64,000 nucleotides of DNA from Salmonella enterica subsp. diarizonae (GCF_008692785.1 NZ_VXJV01000002.1:1-64000), one strand, 5' to 3'; shown: positions 27,996-35,331, numbered from the stretch's first letter. Notes: a model not told the origin generated them from the letters alone. Made by a program: numbers and translations.

Positions 27996-28172
27996 ATGAA
28001 GCGTATCGTGAAGTTTTTTCTGGCAATGTTACTGGGCATCATAGTGAATATGGTCGCAGCGCCAGCGATGGCATATAACTGTATTTCGTCTGGAGAGTCA
28101 AGTGAGGACTGTGAAGCACAATGCAATATGTTCTGGTTATATGGAGAGTTTGCTTACTGGACATGTTTTTAG
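27996..28172 (+). CDS. small secreted four-Cys peptide (paralogue of 20237-20401)
   Basis: 58 residues; GGAGAGG precedes the ATG at 27996. The signal peptide ends near APAMA. The roughly 32-residue mature peptide has C-x9-C-x3-C-x13-C and ends Cys-Phe. Spacing of the first three cysteines is identical to the 20237-20401 product. It lies in the pagD-pagC interval, so it may be expressed with the PhoP-regulated virulence genes. The mature part is acidic and rich in aromatics (FWLYGEFAYW). Function unknown. Confidence 0.65.
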   Translation: MKRIVKFFLAMLLGIIVNMVAAPAMAYNCISSGESSEDCEAQCNMFWLYGEFAYWTCF

Positions 28173-28542
28173 CTGGTCGGCGTCAGATATTTCGGTATGC
28201 GAGTGGTGTGGGCGTTTATCTTTGCATATCAGTGGGTTATGTTAGTAGTTGGTTTTTCTGTAATGGCCAGACGTTTCATGGAACCTCTTAAATTAGTGTG
28301 TGTGAGAAAGATTAGAATGTAAATCTATAAAAAAAAGATGACCTTGGAGAACGGGTTTCCTTAATAGACGGTACGGGTTCTCGTTAGTAAAAATGTCTTT
28401 TAAGAAGTAAACGCATCGGGAGCGATAGCGGTGAATTATTCCTGGTTTTGTCGGTTCGGCATAGTGGCGATAACTGAATGTCGGATCGGTACTGCGGGTG
28501 TTTAAACGCACCGTAAATAAGAAGTAGTATTAAGGAGTTGTT
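28173..28542 (+). promoter_or_regulatory. pagC upstream region and long leader
   Basis: About 370 bases with no gene. In Typhimurium, pagC is driven by PhoP and SlyA through a distal promoter and a long untranslated leader, and this gap fits that. I could not place a PhoP box with confidence. Confidence 0.4.
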
Positions 28543-29100
28543 ATGAAAAAGCTTATTTTTTCCACTTTAGTTATTACTACAAGCGTTTTGGTTGTAAATG
28601 TTGCACAGGCCGATACTAACGCGTTTTCCGTGGGATATGCACAAAGTAAAGTTCAGGATTTCAAAAATATCCGTGGGGTAAATATGAAATACCGCTATGA
28701 GGATGACTCTCCGGTAAGTTTCATTACTTCGCTAAGTTATTTATATGGAGATAGCCAGGCTTCCGGCTCTATTGAGCCCGAAGGCATTCATTACCATGAC
28801 AAGTTTGAGGTGAAGTACGGCTCTTTAATGGTTGGGCCGGCTTATCGATTGACCGACAATTTCTCGTTATACGCGCTGGCAGGTGTCGGTACAATGAAGG
28901 CGACGTTAAAAGAGCATTCCACTCAGGGTGGTGACACGGACTCTGCCAAAATATCCTCAAGGAAAACGGGCTTTGCGTGGGGCGCGGGTGTACAGATGAA
29001 TCCGCTGGAGAATATTGTTATCGATGTTGGGTATGAAGGAAGCAATATTTCCTCTACAAAAATAAACGGCTTCAACGTTGGGGTTGGATACCGTTTCTGA
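28543..29100 (+). CDS. pagC: PagC outer-membrane virulence protein (Ail/Lom family)
   Basis: 185 residues, exact PagC length, with signal peptide ending VAQA. An eight-stranded Ail-like barrel ends NVGVGYRF. AAGGAG precedes the start. PagC promotes serum resistance and intramacrophage survival and increases vesicle release in Typhimurium. The external loops carry the variable segments. Confidence 0.95.
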   Translation: MKKLIFSTLVITTSVLVVNVAQADTNAFSVGYAQSKVQDFKNIRGVNMKYRYEDDSPVSFITSLSYLYGDSQASGSIEPEGIHYHDKFEVKYGSLMVGPAYRLTDNFSLYALAGVGTMKATLKEHSTQGGDTDSAKISSRKTGFAWGAGVQMNPLENIVIDVGYEGSNISSTKINGFNVGVGYRF

Positions 29101-29113
29101 AAAGCATGATCTA

Positions 29114-29135
29114 TGCGGAAGGTTCGCCTTCCGCA
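29114..29135 (+). terminator. hairpin after pagC
   Basis: Perfect stem TGCGGAAGG / CCTTCCGCA with loop TTCG, 13 bases after the stop. The T-run is poor. Confidence 0.55.
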
Positions 29136-29490
29136 CAGCCAGTTAATAAAATAAAGAGGATTTTTTACTGTAAACAAGTATCTTCTTGTCTCTTCTCGTT
29201 TCGTGATATCGCTCTGAACATAACATTCCACAGCATGAGCGCAGGTAGGTGATTGTTGCAAGGAATCAAGGTAGTTCAGGTATGTGGTAAGCATGAAGGC
29301 CTGGTGTAAATAACGACAGATCTAACAAGATTCACCCTGAAAAATTTTCTCTGAATTAATCACAATGTCATCAAGATTTTGTGATCCCCTTCGCATATTG
29401 TACCCGCCGTTGACAGACTTCTGAAAAGTAGCAAGGGATGTATTTTATATCCAATAGAGTACCATTTTTGCTCCTGGCAGGAGTCTCCAG
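29136..29490. other. intergenic region before the tRNA
   Basis: No gene supported. The open frame on the minus strand that runs into pagC is antisense and lacks coding character. Confidence 0.35.
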
Positions 29491-29567
29491 CCGCCACTAG
29501 CTCAGCTGGATAGAGCATCAACCTCCTAAGTTGATGGTGCGAGGTTCGAGACCTCGGTGGCGGTCCA
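29491..29567 (+). tRNA. tRNA-Arg (anticodon CCU)
   Basis: 77 nt including encoded CCA. Acceptor CCGCCAC / GTGGCGG, D-stem GCTC / GAGC, anticodon stem TCAAC / GTTGA with loop CTCCTAA (anticodon CCT), T-stem CGAGG / CCTCG. It decodes the rare codon AGG. It lies in the AT-rich virulence region and was probably phage-borne. Confidence 0.9.
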
Positions 29568-29569
29568 AT

Positions 29570-29641
29570 GTGGTTGTCGTATAATGTTATTACCTCAGTG
29601 TCTGGCTGATGATGTGGGTTCGATTCCCACTGACCACTTCA
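29570..29641 (+). pseudogene. decayed glyT-like tRNA (pseudo-tRNA)
   Basis: Two bases after the tRNA-Arg. It preserves the E. coli glyT pattern TCGTATAATG...TATTACCTCAG and GCTGATGATG, a GTGGG / CCCAC T-stem with TTCGATT, and a seven-pair acceptor (GTGGTTG / TGACCAC, two wobble pairs). The anticodon arm is two bases short and position 33 is G instead of T. The end is TTCA instead of TCCA. It is probably not a working tRNA. Confidence 0.65.
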
Positions 29642-29774
29642 GTTTTGAATAAGTTATGTCTTGCAACTCTGTTACAGAATAATTTCATTTATTACGTGAC
29701 AAGATAGTCATTTATAAAAAATGCACAAAAATGTTATTGTCTTTTATTCCCGGTGAGTTGTAGATTTTTCTTAT

Positions 29775-29878
29775 GCGGTGAATCCCCCTTTGCGGCGGGG
29801 CGTCCAGTCGAAATAGTTAATGTTCCTCGCGAACCATATTGACTGTGGTATGGTTCACCGGGAGGCACCCGGCACCGC
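29775..29878 (+). ncRNA. C4/IsrK-like phage antisense RNA element
   Basis: Three-stem fold: outer stem GCGGTG / CACCGC, a first hairpin CCCC..GGGG after GTGAAT, and a last hairpin CCGGG-AGGCA-CCCGG directly before the closing stem. This arrangement and the text GGGAGGCACCCGGCACCGC are what I associate with the C4 antisense RNA family and Salmonella IsrK, which control phage antirepressors. No antirepressor ORF is adjacent, so it may be an orphan. The family name is from memory. Confidence 0.5.
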
Positions 29879-29899
29879 TATTTTTATAAAACAAAATTT

Positions 29900-29931
29900 A
29901 CCCTCTACGGTTCAGTAGGGTGGGCTTTTTT
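29900..29931 (+). terminator. terminator after the C4-like element
   Basis: ACCCTCTAC / GTAGGGT stem with a bulge, then GGGCTTTTTT. Confidence 0.55.
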
Positions 29932-30019
29932 ACATCAGGCAGGTCAGAATAATACTGGTTAGCTTGAAAGGTATGATCAATAGCAGAAATAAATGGTTCC
30001 GTTCGCGGTCTGAAGGTTT

Positions 30020-30056
30020 AACCGCGCCAGAGCGTATGCAAGACCCTGGCGCGGTT
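30020..30056. repeat. perfect 11-bp inverted repeat
   Basis: AACCGCGCCAG and CTGGCGCGGTT are separated by 15 bases in the 29932-30278 gap, which otherwise holds nothing I recognise. It is GC-rich in an AT-rich setting and may be phage debris or a protein-binding or transcript-stabilising stem. Confidence 0.4.
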
Positions 30057-30278
30057 GGCTGGTGATCGTTCGATAGTGCGAATATGAATGGTTACCAGCC
30101 GCTGCGAATTCTACCTATGCCACCTAATAAAGCAAAACATTTAGACGCTAAACAACGACAATTCAGATAGTTCGAACTTTTCTTTAAAAATGGGACTAAC
30201 CATGATTAAAAATGGCTATTAATTAGCCATGATAACACCGTAGTGATTCACGTATTCTGTCCAGGAAAGGTTGAAGAG

Positions 30279-30310
30279 GAAATGCCTGATGACAAGACTT
30301 CAGGCATTTC
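30279..30310 (-). terminator. terminator of pliC
   Basis: GAAATGCCTGA / TCAGGCATTTC perfect stem located just after the pliC stop on the minus strand. Confidence 0.75.
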
Positions 30311-30316
30311 TAAAGA

Positions 30317-30661
30317 TTAGTTAGCTAAGGAACAGTTGCTGAGAACAGGTTTATCATCACCTTCTACCAGTTCAGCCGTTTTGCCTTTTGTATAAAGCTT
30401 ATATGTATAATTTTTGTCCATAGCTTCATAGTTTGCTCCTGAGGCCATTTTCATTATCCGCATCGGGATCATCTCGTTTACCTGATTGATAATCGCATAG
30501 GCATTTCCAGCCTCGGTGTTGATGTAAATCACCTCCATCACCTGGTTATCATTACAGGTGTATATAGATTTAGAAATTTCCTGCGAAGCTGCCATAGATG
30601 CGGTACTGACGCTAAGCGCCGCAAGAAAGAGGGTAAATGGGATCAATTTACGTTTCATCAT
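30317..30661 (-). CDS. pliC: PliC, periplasmic inhibitor of c-type lysozyme
   Basis: 114 residues with a signal peptide ending SMAA. The MliC/PliC fold is shown by the paired cysteines (YTCNDNQ... LSNCSL) and the central segment ending MASGANYEAMD, which is the loop that inserts in the lysozyme active site. AGGAT precedes the ATG at 30661. PliC binds chicken-type lysozyme in the periplasm and contributes to survival in macrophages. It stands alone with its own terminator. Confidence 0.93.
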   Translation of the reverse strand: MMKRKLIPFTLFLAALSVSTASMAASQEISKSIYTCNDNQVMEVIYINTEAGNAYAIINQVNEMIPMRIMKMASGANYEAMDKNYTYKLYTKGKTAELVEGDDKPVLSNCSLAN

Positions 30662-30859
30662 TAGTATCCTTTGTTCATATTGTTGTAGTTAATTCCCTGA
30701 AGAGCGGGAGATAAGACAGCATCAATATCATTAATGCTGTAGTATTCCTGTTTACTGGCGAAAAGTAGCGCCAGAAAAGCGAGTTATAATTTATCCGTCA
30801 TTGACATATGCGATGAGCAGATAAATCTTAAAATCATAAACTATAGGCTGCAAATCATT

Positions 30860-30964
30860 ATGACACGATGGAAAACGATCTTCGCCGCTGCTCAATACTA
30901 TGGCATAGAAACCGAAGAAAGCAGTGCTGTTCACTATCTTGCTTCATACAGAATCTATCAGTGA
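30860..30964 (+). CDS. 34-residue hypothetical ORF
   Basis: An ATG-started frame (MTRWKTIFAAAQYYGIE...) without a strong ribosome site. The product looks amphipathic. It precedes the small lipoprotein gene. Only weak support. Confidence 0.2.
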   Translation: MTRWKTIFAAAQYYGIETEESSAVHYLASYRIYQ

Positions 30965-31039
30965 AACTATTTCTTCAAATGGTGGTCTTTTTATTATCGA
31001 TCAGGTAATGGAATCAACAGGGATTATTCAGGAGTATAT

Positions 31040-31162
31040 GTGAAAAAGTGGCTTATAGGAGGGATTTTGATCGCAAGTTTTCTGACAGGTTGTCTGATGT
31101 GGCACAATATTGATAAATGGTTTAACAAAGATATCGAAGTTTTTTACGCCGGAGACGATAAC
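31040..31162 (+). CDS. 40-residue small lipoprotein
   Basis: A GTG start with GGAG seven bases before it. The N-terminus KKWLIGGILIASFLTGC is a textbook lipoprotein signal with lipobox LTGC, leaving a mature peptide of about 22 residues with a basic end. A hairpin TTGCGCCC / GGGCGCAA follows at about 31207-31231. The function is unknown; tiny entericidin-like or peptidoglycan-spanning lipoproteins are possible analogues. Confidence 0.55.
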
Positions 31163-31372
31163 TAAATCTCCTGTCGGTTGGTAACGGGTAGCATATCTTC
31201 AGGTGTTGCGCCCAAGAGTTGCCGGGCGCAAATGGTAGATGCATGAATACCATTTCATTAAAGTCTTAGTATCACGTGAACAGTAGCTATCGCGTATCCA
31301 CTGAAGTCACAAGATGTATAAGCCAGGTTTTTGTTTCAGAAGTGACTGAAACATATTTTGTTCCGGTTGGGT

Positions 31373-31534
31373 TTACCGCCAGTTGCTGAAAAAAACAATG
31401 TTTGTGTAACCGTTGTAGAGGTTGACACATGCGCCGACCGTGAATTTTATTTTTGGCGACCATATTTCCTCCCAAAAGGCCGCCCGAAGGCGGCGCTGGG
31501 TCTGATAATGGAGAAGGGCGTTGGTCACTGCCAT
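31373..31534 (-). CDS. Fur-box-associated small ORF (53 residues) with embedded terminator-like stem
   Basis: GGAGG stands six bases before the ATG at 31534. The leader-proximal RNA can form GTTGGT / ACCAAC and then GCCGCC-TTCG-GGCGGC followed by CTTTT, so the transcript could end early as a roughly 70-nt sRNA. A second start (ATG about 31460, after GGGAGG) opens another frame to about 31287. I recognise none of the products. A Fur box overlaps the promoter region. Either a small iron-regulated RNA or a leader-type gene is plausible. Confidence 0.35.
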   Translation of the reverse strand: MAVTNALLHYQTQRRLRAAFWEEIWSPKIKFTVGACVNLYNGYTNIVFFSNWR

Positions 31535-31560
31535 AACCAACCTCCATACACTAATACAAA

Positions 31561-31575
31561 TGATAATCATTATCA
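31561..31575. promoter_or_regulatory. Fur box
   Basis: TGATAATCATTATCA is a perfect inverted repeat around one central base and matches the core of the Fur consensus. On the minus strand it overlaps a promoter-like TTGATA-N17-TAGTGT, placing the locus at 31.29-31.53 kb under probable iron repression. Confidence 0.7.
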
Positions 31576-31690
31576 ATTGTGTCGATGATGAAAAAATTGT
31601 AAAGATGAAAAGATGTCAGAAATTACGATGAACGGAGGGGCATTTTTCGTTAACCGCTTAAATTCATAACTAAAAAGATGCTTTTATAGG

Positions 31691-31718
31691 CTTGAAAATG
31701 GTTTATCCGTCCTTATGT
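31691..31718 (+). promoter_or_regulatory. sigma-32 heat-shock promoter of agsA
   Basis: CTTGAA, a 14-base spacer and CCTTATGT approximate the RpoH consensus CTTGAA-N13/14-CCCCATNT. The position puts the transcript start at about 31726, where the known FourU leader begins. Confidence 0.65.
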
Positions 31719-31725
31719 AGTCAGT

Positions 31726-31783
31726 GGACAAGCAATGCTTGCCGTGATGTTGAACTTTTGAATAGTGATTCAGGAGGTTAATG
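31726..31783 (+). promoter_or_regulatory. FourU RNA thermometer in the agsA leader
   Basis: The 5' leader forms hairpin AAGCA / TGCTT and then a longer hairpin in which the TTTT of GAACTTTTG pairs with AGGA of the ribosome site in CAGGAGG. The sequence is nearly identical to the published S. Typhimurium agsA thermometer. At low temperature it hides the ribosome site, and melting near 37-42 C allows translation. Confidence 0.92.
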
Positions 31784-32251
31784 ATGGCACTCAGTACCTT
31801 GTCAGCACTTCCCGGGTTTGCTGATTCTCTTTTCTCGGACCGTTTCAACCGTATTGATAGACTTTTCAGTCAATTAACAGGAGATACGCCAGTCGCTGCG
31901 ACGCCAGCTTACGATCTGAAAAAGCGCGATGCGAATAACTATCTACTTATCGTGAGCGTTCCTGGCTGGAAGGAGGAAGAGCTTGAAATTGAAACGGTTG
32001 GCAGCAACCTGAATATTACGGGTAAACACACTGAAGATACTGTAGAGGATCAGACACACTGGATTTATCGTGGTATTCGTAAGTCGGATTTCCAGTTGAG
32101 TTTTTCTTTGCCTGAACATGCTAAGGTGAATAATGCGAAACTGGAGCAGGGGCTCTTGTTGGTAGAGATTTACCAGGAGATTCCTGAAAGCGAGAAACCG
32201 AAAAAAATTGCCATAGAAAGCAAACCAAAGGCGATTGAACACAAATCATAA
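31781..32251 (+). CDS. agsA: AgsA small heat-shock protein (Hsp20)
   Basis: 156 residues from 31781; the adjacent ATG at 31784 is equally possible. An alpha-crystallin domain spans about residues 40-130 (YLLIVSVPGWKEEELEI, SFSLPEHAKVNNAKLEQGLL), and the C-terminal IAIESK replaces a strict IxI motif. AgsA holds unfolding proteins for refolding in the cytoplasm. It is controlled by RpoH and the FourU thermometer upstream. Confidence 0.95.
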   Translation: MMALSTLSALPGFADSLFSDRFNRIDRLFSQLTGDTPVAATPAYDLKKRDANNYLLIVSVPGWKEEELEIETVGSNLNITGKHTEDTVEDQTHWIYRGIRKSDFQLSFSLPEHAKVNNAKLEQGLLLVEIYQEIPESEKPKKIAIESKPKAIEHKS

Positions 32252-32258
32252 TCGCGTT

Positions 32259-32288
32259 AATGAAGGCCCGTTTAGACGGGTCTTCATT
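32259..32288 (+). terminator. agsA terminator
   Basis: AATGAAGGCCCGT / ACGGGTCTTCATT stem with loop TTAG directly after the stop. Confidence 0.8.
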
Positions 32289-32371
32289 GTCTGTAGCAAA
32301 AAGGGTTTCGCCTTGCTTGTAGGCACAGATCGCTAAATATTATAACCCTGACCTCTATATTATCCCGTGCC

Positions 32372-32425
32372 ACTGACCTCGTCGCCATTGGACGGCGGTA
32401 GGTTGGAATTATCCGCGAGGTCAGT
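32372..32425. repeat. nested inverted repeat, possible structured RNA
   Basis: Perfect ten-base arms ACTGACCTCG and CGAGGTCAGT enclose an inner CGTCGCC / GGACGGCG-like stem. It lies in the agsA to sialidase-like gap. No known family recognised. Confidence 0.4.
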
Positions 32426-32590
32426 CCAATTTTTGTCCATTCTCTATATCCTGCCTGTTATGGTGCGGTGTCTGAACGTAACTTCGTATAACGATGCATC
32501 GTTTTAATTTTGTTGATGCTATTTCTGCTATGACTGCTGTCATACGTGAAAAAAGCTGATGCCTTTCTACATCATTTATCAGAGGCAGAT

Positions 32591-33634
32591 ATGAAATTAG
32601 AGCTCGTTAATCGGCAGGTCATTATACCTGAAAGCGAAACCGAGCCTTTCCAGTGCCATGCCTCTACGCTTGCGCGCTTACCGTGCGGTACGCTCGTGGC
32701 CGCATGGTTCGCGGGGCTGTGCGAAGGAAGCAAAGATACAGCCATCTGGTTATCTCGCTATGAACATAATATCTGGACAAAACCGCAGCGAGTGGCGGCA
32801 CGCGAGGGGGAAGCACACTGGAATCCGGTGTTATTTTACCCGTCGGATAAATTGTGGTTATTTTATAAAGTAGGCAGCGACGTACACGTGTGGAAAACCT
32901 GGTTTATCACCTCCAGCGATCGAGGATTTACCTGGAGTACGCCAGCTGAGTTGGTCAACGGTGATATTCTGCCGCGAGGTCCCGTAAAAAATAAACTCCT
33001 GCTGGCATCAAATGGCGCCTGGATTGCGCCAGGGTCGATTGAAAATGCTGAACGTTGGGAAGCATTTGTGGATCGCTCCTGTGACGAAGGAAAACATTGG
33101 AATATCTCTTTTGTGCCGTTGGAACCCTATGGCGCTATTTCCGGGAAAAACGTAGCGTTGTGGGATGGTGTAAAAAAGGGCATGCTGTGGGAGTGTTGTC
33201 TGGAAAACCTCCTGCGCTGGGATGGCGTTATTCAGCCTACGCTGTGGGAATCTTCTCCGGGGCATATTCATATGTTGTTACGAAGTACACGTGGGGCAAT
33301 TTTTCGCAGTGATTCAATCGATTATGGCGTTAGCTGGTCTATTGCCCGCGCCACATCTTTACCGAATAATAATAGTGGTATCGATCTGGTTAGTATGCAG
33401 GACGGTACGCTGATTCTTGCTTTAAATCCTGTCAGTGGCAACTGGGGAAAGCGTTATCCGCTTTCACTTATTGCCTCCCATGATAATGGCACATCATGGC
33501 TACCGTTACTGGACCTGGAAAGTGACCGTGGTGAGTATTCTTATCCCGCTATTATTAGCGAGGGGGGAGTCATACATATCACCTACACGTGGAACCGGAA
33601 AAATATCGTATATTGTCGATTACAAACTGTGTAA
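32591..33634 (+). CDS. sialidase-like (BNR-repeat) protein
   Basis: 347 residues from the ATG at 32591; an upstream frame to 32546 is possible. Asp-box-like units (SSDRGFTWS, SYDEGKHWN-type CDEGKHWN, SIDYGVSWS, SHDNGTSW) mark a six-blade propeller of the exo-sialidase superfamily. No signal peptide is visible, so it is cytoplasmic. It matches the gene between agsA and the b561 gene in Typhimurium (STM1252 as I remember). True sialidase activity is not established. It may act on another glycan. Confidence 0.75.
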   Translation: MKLELVNRQVIIPESETEPFQCHASTLARLPCGTLVAAWFAGLCEGSKDTAIWLSRYEHNIWTKPQRVAAREGEAHWNPVLFYPSDKLWLFYKVGSDVHVWKTWFITSSDRGFTWSTPAELVNGDILPRGPVKNKLLLASNGAWIAPGSIENAERWEAFVDRSCDEGKHWNISFVPLEPYGAISGKNVALWDGVKKGMLWECCLENLLRWDGVIQPTLWESSPGHIHMLLRSTRGAIFRSDSIDYGVSWSIARATSLPNNNSGIDLVSMQDGTLILALNPVSGNWGKRYPLSLIASHDNGTSWLPLLDLESDRGEYSYPAIISEGGVIHITYTWNRKNIVYCRLQTV

Positions 33635-33662
33635 GGCGCTATAAGTCGAGACCGATAGCGCC
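33635..33662 (+). terminator. hairpin after the sialidase-like gene
   Basis: GGCGCTAT / ATAGCGCC perfect stem immediately after the stop, without a T-run. Confidence 0.5.
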
Positions 33663-33715
33663 GGAATAATAACGCCTTGCCAGGAGTGGTCTGTCACGCC
33701 GAGATGGCCGAATAA

Positions 33716-34246
33716 TTACGATTTACCGGGCAACATTCTTGAAAATGTATCGTCTTTTTGTATGTAATGGTGAAACAATGCCGCTGCTGCATGCATTGCA
33801 ATCAGGAAATAACCGATATTGGCCAGCATTTCATGAATGCGCTTTATATCCGATTTTAGCGTGCTATCTGGCGTCAAAAATACCGGTACAGTAAAACCAA
33901 AAAAGCTCCAGTTTTTTCCGCCTAACGTCATCATCGCGACGCCCAGCAGCGGTAAAGCGAGAAAAGTGAGATAAAGCGCGATATGCATTAATTGGGCGGC
34001 CACATGCTGCCAGCGAGGAGGGGGAGGCGTAATGACCGGGGTTGGGTATTTGTGTTTAAGATATAACCGTAAAAACATCAGCGCCCAGACCAGAGCGCCC
34101 ATATCATAGTGCATGTCTTTCATAAACAGGTAAACGCTGGAGCCTTTTGGCGCCCACCCCCGTAACTCGATGGCGGCATAAGCGATACCTATCAGGAACA
34201 ATGTTAACCAGTGGAGCGTTATTTGCAGTCTTGAGAAATGTGCCAT
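33716..34246 (-). CDS. cytochrome b561 family protein
   Basis: 176 residues with four hydrophobic helices. His residues at LQITLHWLT (helix 1), KDMHYDMGA, LMHIALYL and IAMHAAAALFHH supply two-haem ligation as in the CybB/YodB group. It is an inner-membrane b-type cytochrome that passes electrons from quinol, possibly to superoxide or a periplasmic acceptor. Single gene. The physiological partner is unknown. Confidence 0.85.
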   Translation of the reverse strand: MAHFSRLQITLHWLTLFLIGIAYAAIELRGWAPKGSSVYLFMKDMHYDMGALVWALMFLRLYLKHKYPTPVITPPPPRWQHVAAQLMHIALYLTFLALPLLGVAMMTLGGKNWSFFGFTVPVFLTPDSTLKSDIKRIHEMLANIGYFLIAMHAAAALFHHYIQKDDTFSRMLPGKS

Positions 34247-34375
34247 TATTATTATCCTTTATTAACAACCGCTTGTAGGGTATGCGTAAAATCTTAACAG
34301 AACCTTAAAACGGGGCTCTTAATCGCGAGGAACGGGCATAGATAGCGGCACGTAAAATGGGATAAAAAGCCGGCG

Positions 34376-34398
34376 GCATCGCCGGCTTACTGTTGTTA
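34376..34398 (-). terminator. terminator of the TRL-like lipoprotein gene
   Basis: AAGCCGGCG / CGCCGGCTT stem followed on the minus strand by TTTTT. Confidence 0.8.
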
Positions 34399-34710
34399 TT
34401 GTCCTCTTACGACAACACAGGTTTTACCATAAAACGGATATGAGCCTGTAGTTTCATAATCAACACTCGAAACTAAAGAAATATCCCCCGATTTTTTCGC
34501 TGAATCAATAGATGCATCCCCGGTATTCACAATACCCAATACCGTTTGCGCACACGCTTTACCGGTTTTGGTCGCCGGGAGACTGGTGGCCGTAATAGGC
34601 CCTTTAACATCCGTATATAATCCAATCCCTGTCGGTGATGGTCCTGTAGCACAACCAGTTAAAAGAGAACTAATAAAGATAATTGAAAAAATGTGTTTTT
34701 TATTTTTCAT
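34396..34710 (-). CDS. TRL-like family lipoprotein
   Basis: 104 residues with lipobox LLTGC. The mature domain (GLYTDVKGPITATS, KTGKACAQTVLGIVNTGDASIDSAKKSGDI) is the TRL-like repeat domain of phage-encoded and enterobacterial lipoproteins related to tRNA-associated locus proteins. It is probably outer-membrane anchored. The function is unknown. It is followed by a second, shorter lipoprotein gene upstream on the same strand. Confidence 0.8.
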   Translation of the reverse strand: MKNKKHIFSIIFISSLLTGCATGPSPTGIGLYTDVKGPITATSLPATKTGKACAQTVLGIVNTGDASIDSAKKSGDISLVSSVDYETTGSYPFYGKTCVVVRGQ

Positions 34711-34801
34711 GGAAATAGTCCATTATAAATTAATAGAAAGCCTACCGTCCGAAATCGTCCGGACAGCCATTTAAAAGATAATGTATATTAAATATGCGAT
34801 A

Positions 34802-34960
34802 TTACTCTTTGCATCCTCCTGTTGATGTCGTACCTGATGGACAAATATCTGTAGAGGCCGGATATATTCCCCACGCAGAGTTTTTATAACTTGCACATCC
34901 TGTTAGCAATGAGAATAGTACGGCTAAAAAAATCATTATGAGCCTTGTCGGCATTAACAT
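34802..34960 (-). CDS. 52-residue small lipoprotein
   Basis: Start at 34960 (MLMPTRLIMIFLAVLF) with lipobox LLTGC. The mature segment has ASYKNSAWGIYPASTDICP, reminiscent of the N-terminal part of TRL-type lipoproteins (GIY), so it may be a shortened paralogue of the neighbour. The ribosome site GGAG is about 11 bases away, so the exact start is uncertain. Confidence 0.6.
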   Translation of the reverse strand: MLMPTRLIMIFLAVLFSLLTGCASYKNSAWGIYPASTDICPSGTTSTGGCKE

Positions 34961-35274
34961 TTTCGGCTGGACTCCATAGCATGTCATTTCATTGAGTTGC
35001 CATATGACCGGCATTCTGATGGTAAGTTTCATTAATGCCCGGCTCGTTTAATAATGGTTTAGGTTTAAAGCCAGGAGGCGCTAATTACGATAGGTTCTTA
35101 CGCTTCAGTACTGACTAATGATGATGATAAAATGTACAGCACAGGATGAGAAGGCTTAGTACGGAATATTGATGAAATAAGATAGCGTTAATTAACCCGG
35201 TGTTGCTGGCGCTATTTTTCTTTCGTTTTATACCTGCCAAAAGCGACCTTTCATCCACGTTGACGCTTCCTGCA

Positions 35275-35295
35275 TTGATACCCTGTGGGTATCAA
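35275..35295. repeat. perfect palindrome upstream of the ABC operon
   Basis: TTGATACCC / GGGTATCAA with loop TGT, nine bases before the NikR-like site. It could be a terminator-less stem or a regulator operator. The rest of 34961-35303 shows no gene. Confidence 0.45.
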
Positions 35296-35303
35296 CATTT
35301 TGC

Positions 35304-35331
35304 GTATGATGTTTTTAGGAGATCATCATAC
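35304..35331 (+). promoter_or_regulatory. NikR operator
   Basis: GTATGA, exactly 16 bases, TCATAC: a perfect match to the E. coli NikR consensus. It lies 121 bases before the start of the ABC transporter operon, and a GC-rich leader hairpin (CCTCCCG ... CGGGAGG, about 35390-35422) lies between. This argues that the operon is repressed by nickel-loaded NikR. Confidence 0.85.

Noticed and set aside
26550-28542. PhoP boxes near cspH, pagD and pagC
   Set aside because: AT-rich near-matches to GTTTA repeats occur, but none has the correct spacing well enough to report.
28923-29294. Minus-strand open frame antisense to the pagC 3' end
   Set aside because: It mostly mirrors pagC codons and has no ribosome site or recognisable protein features.
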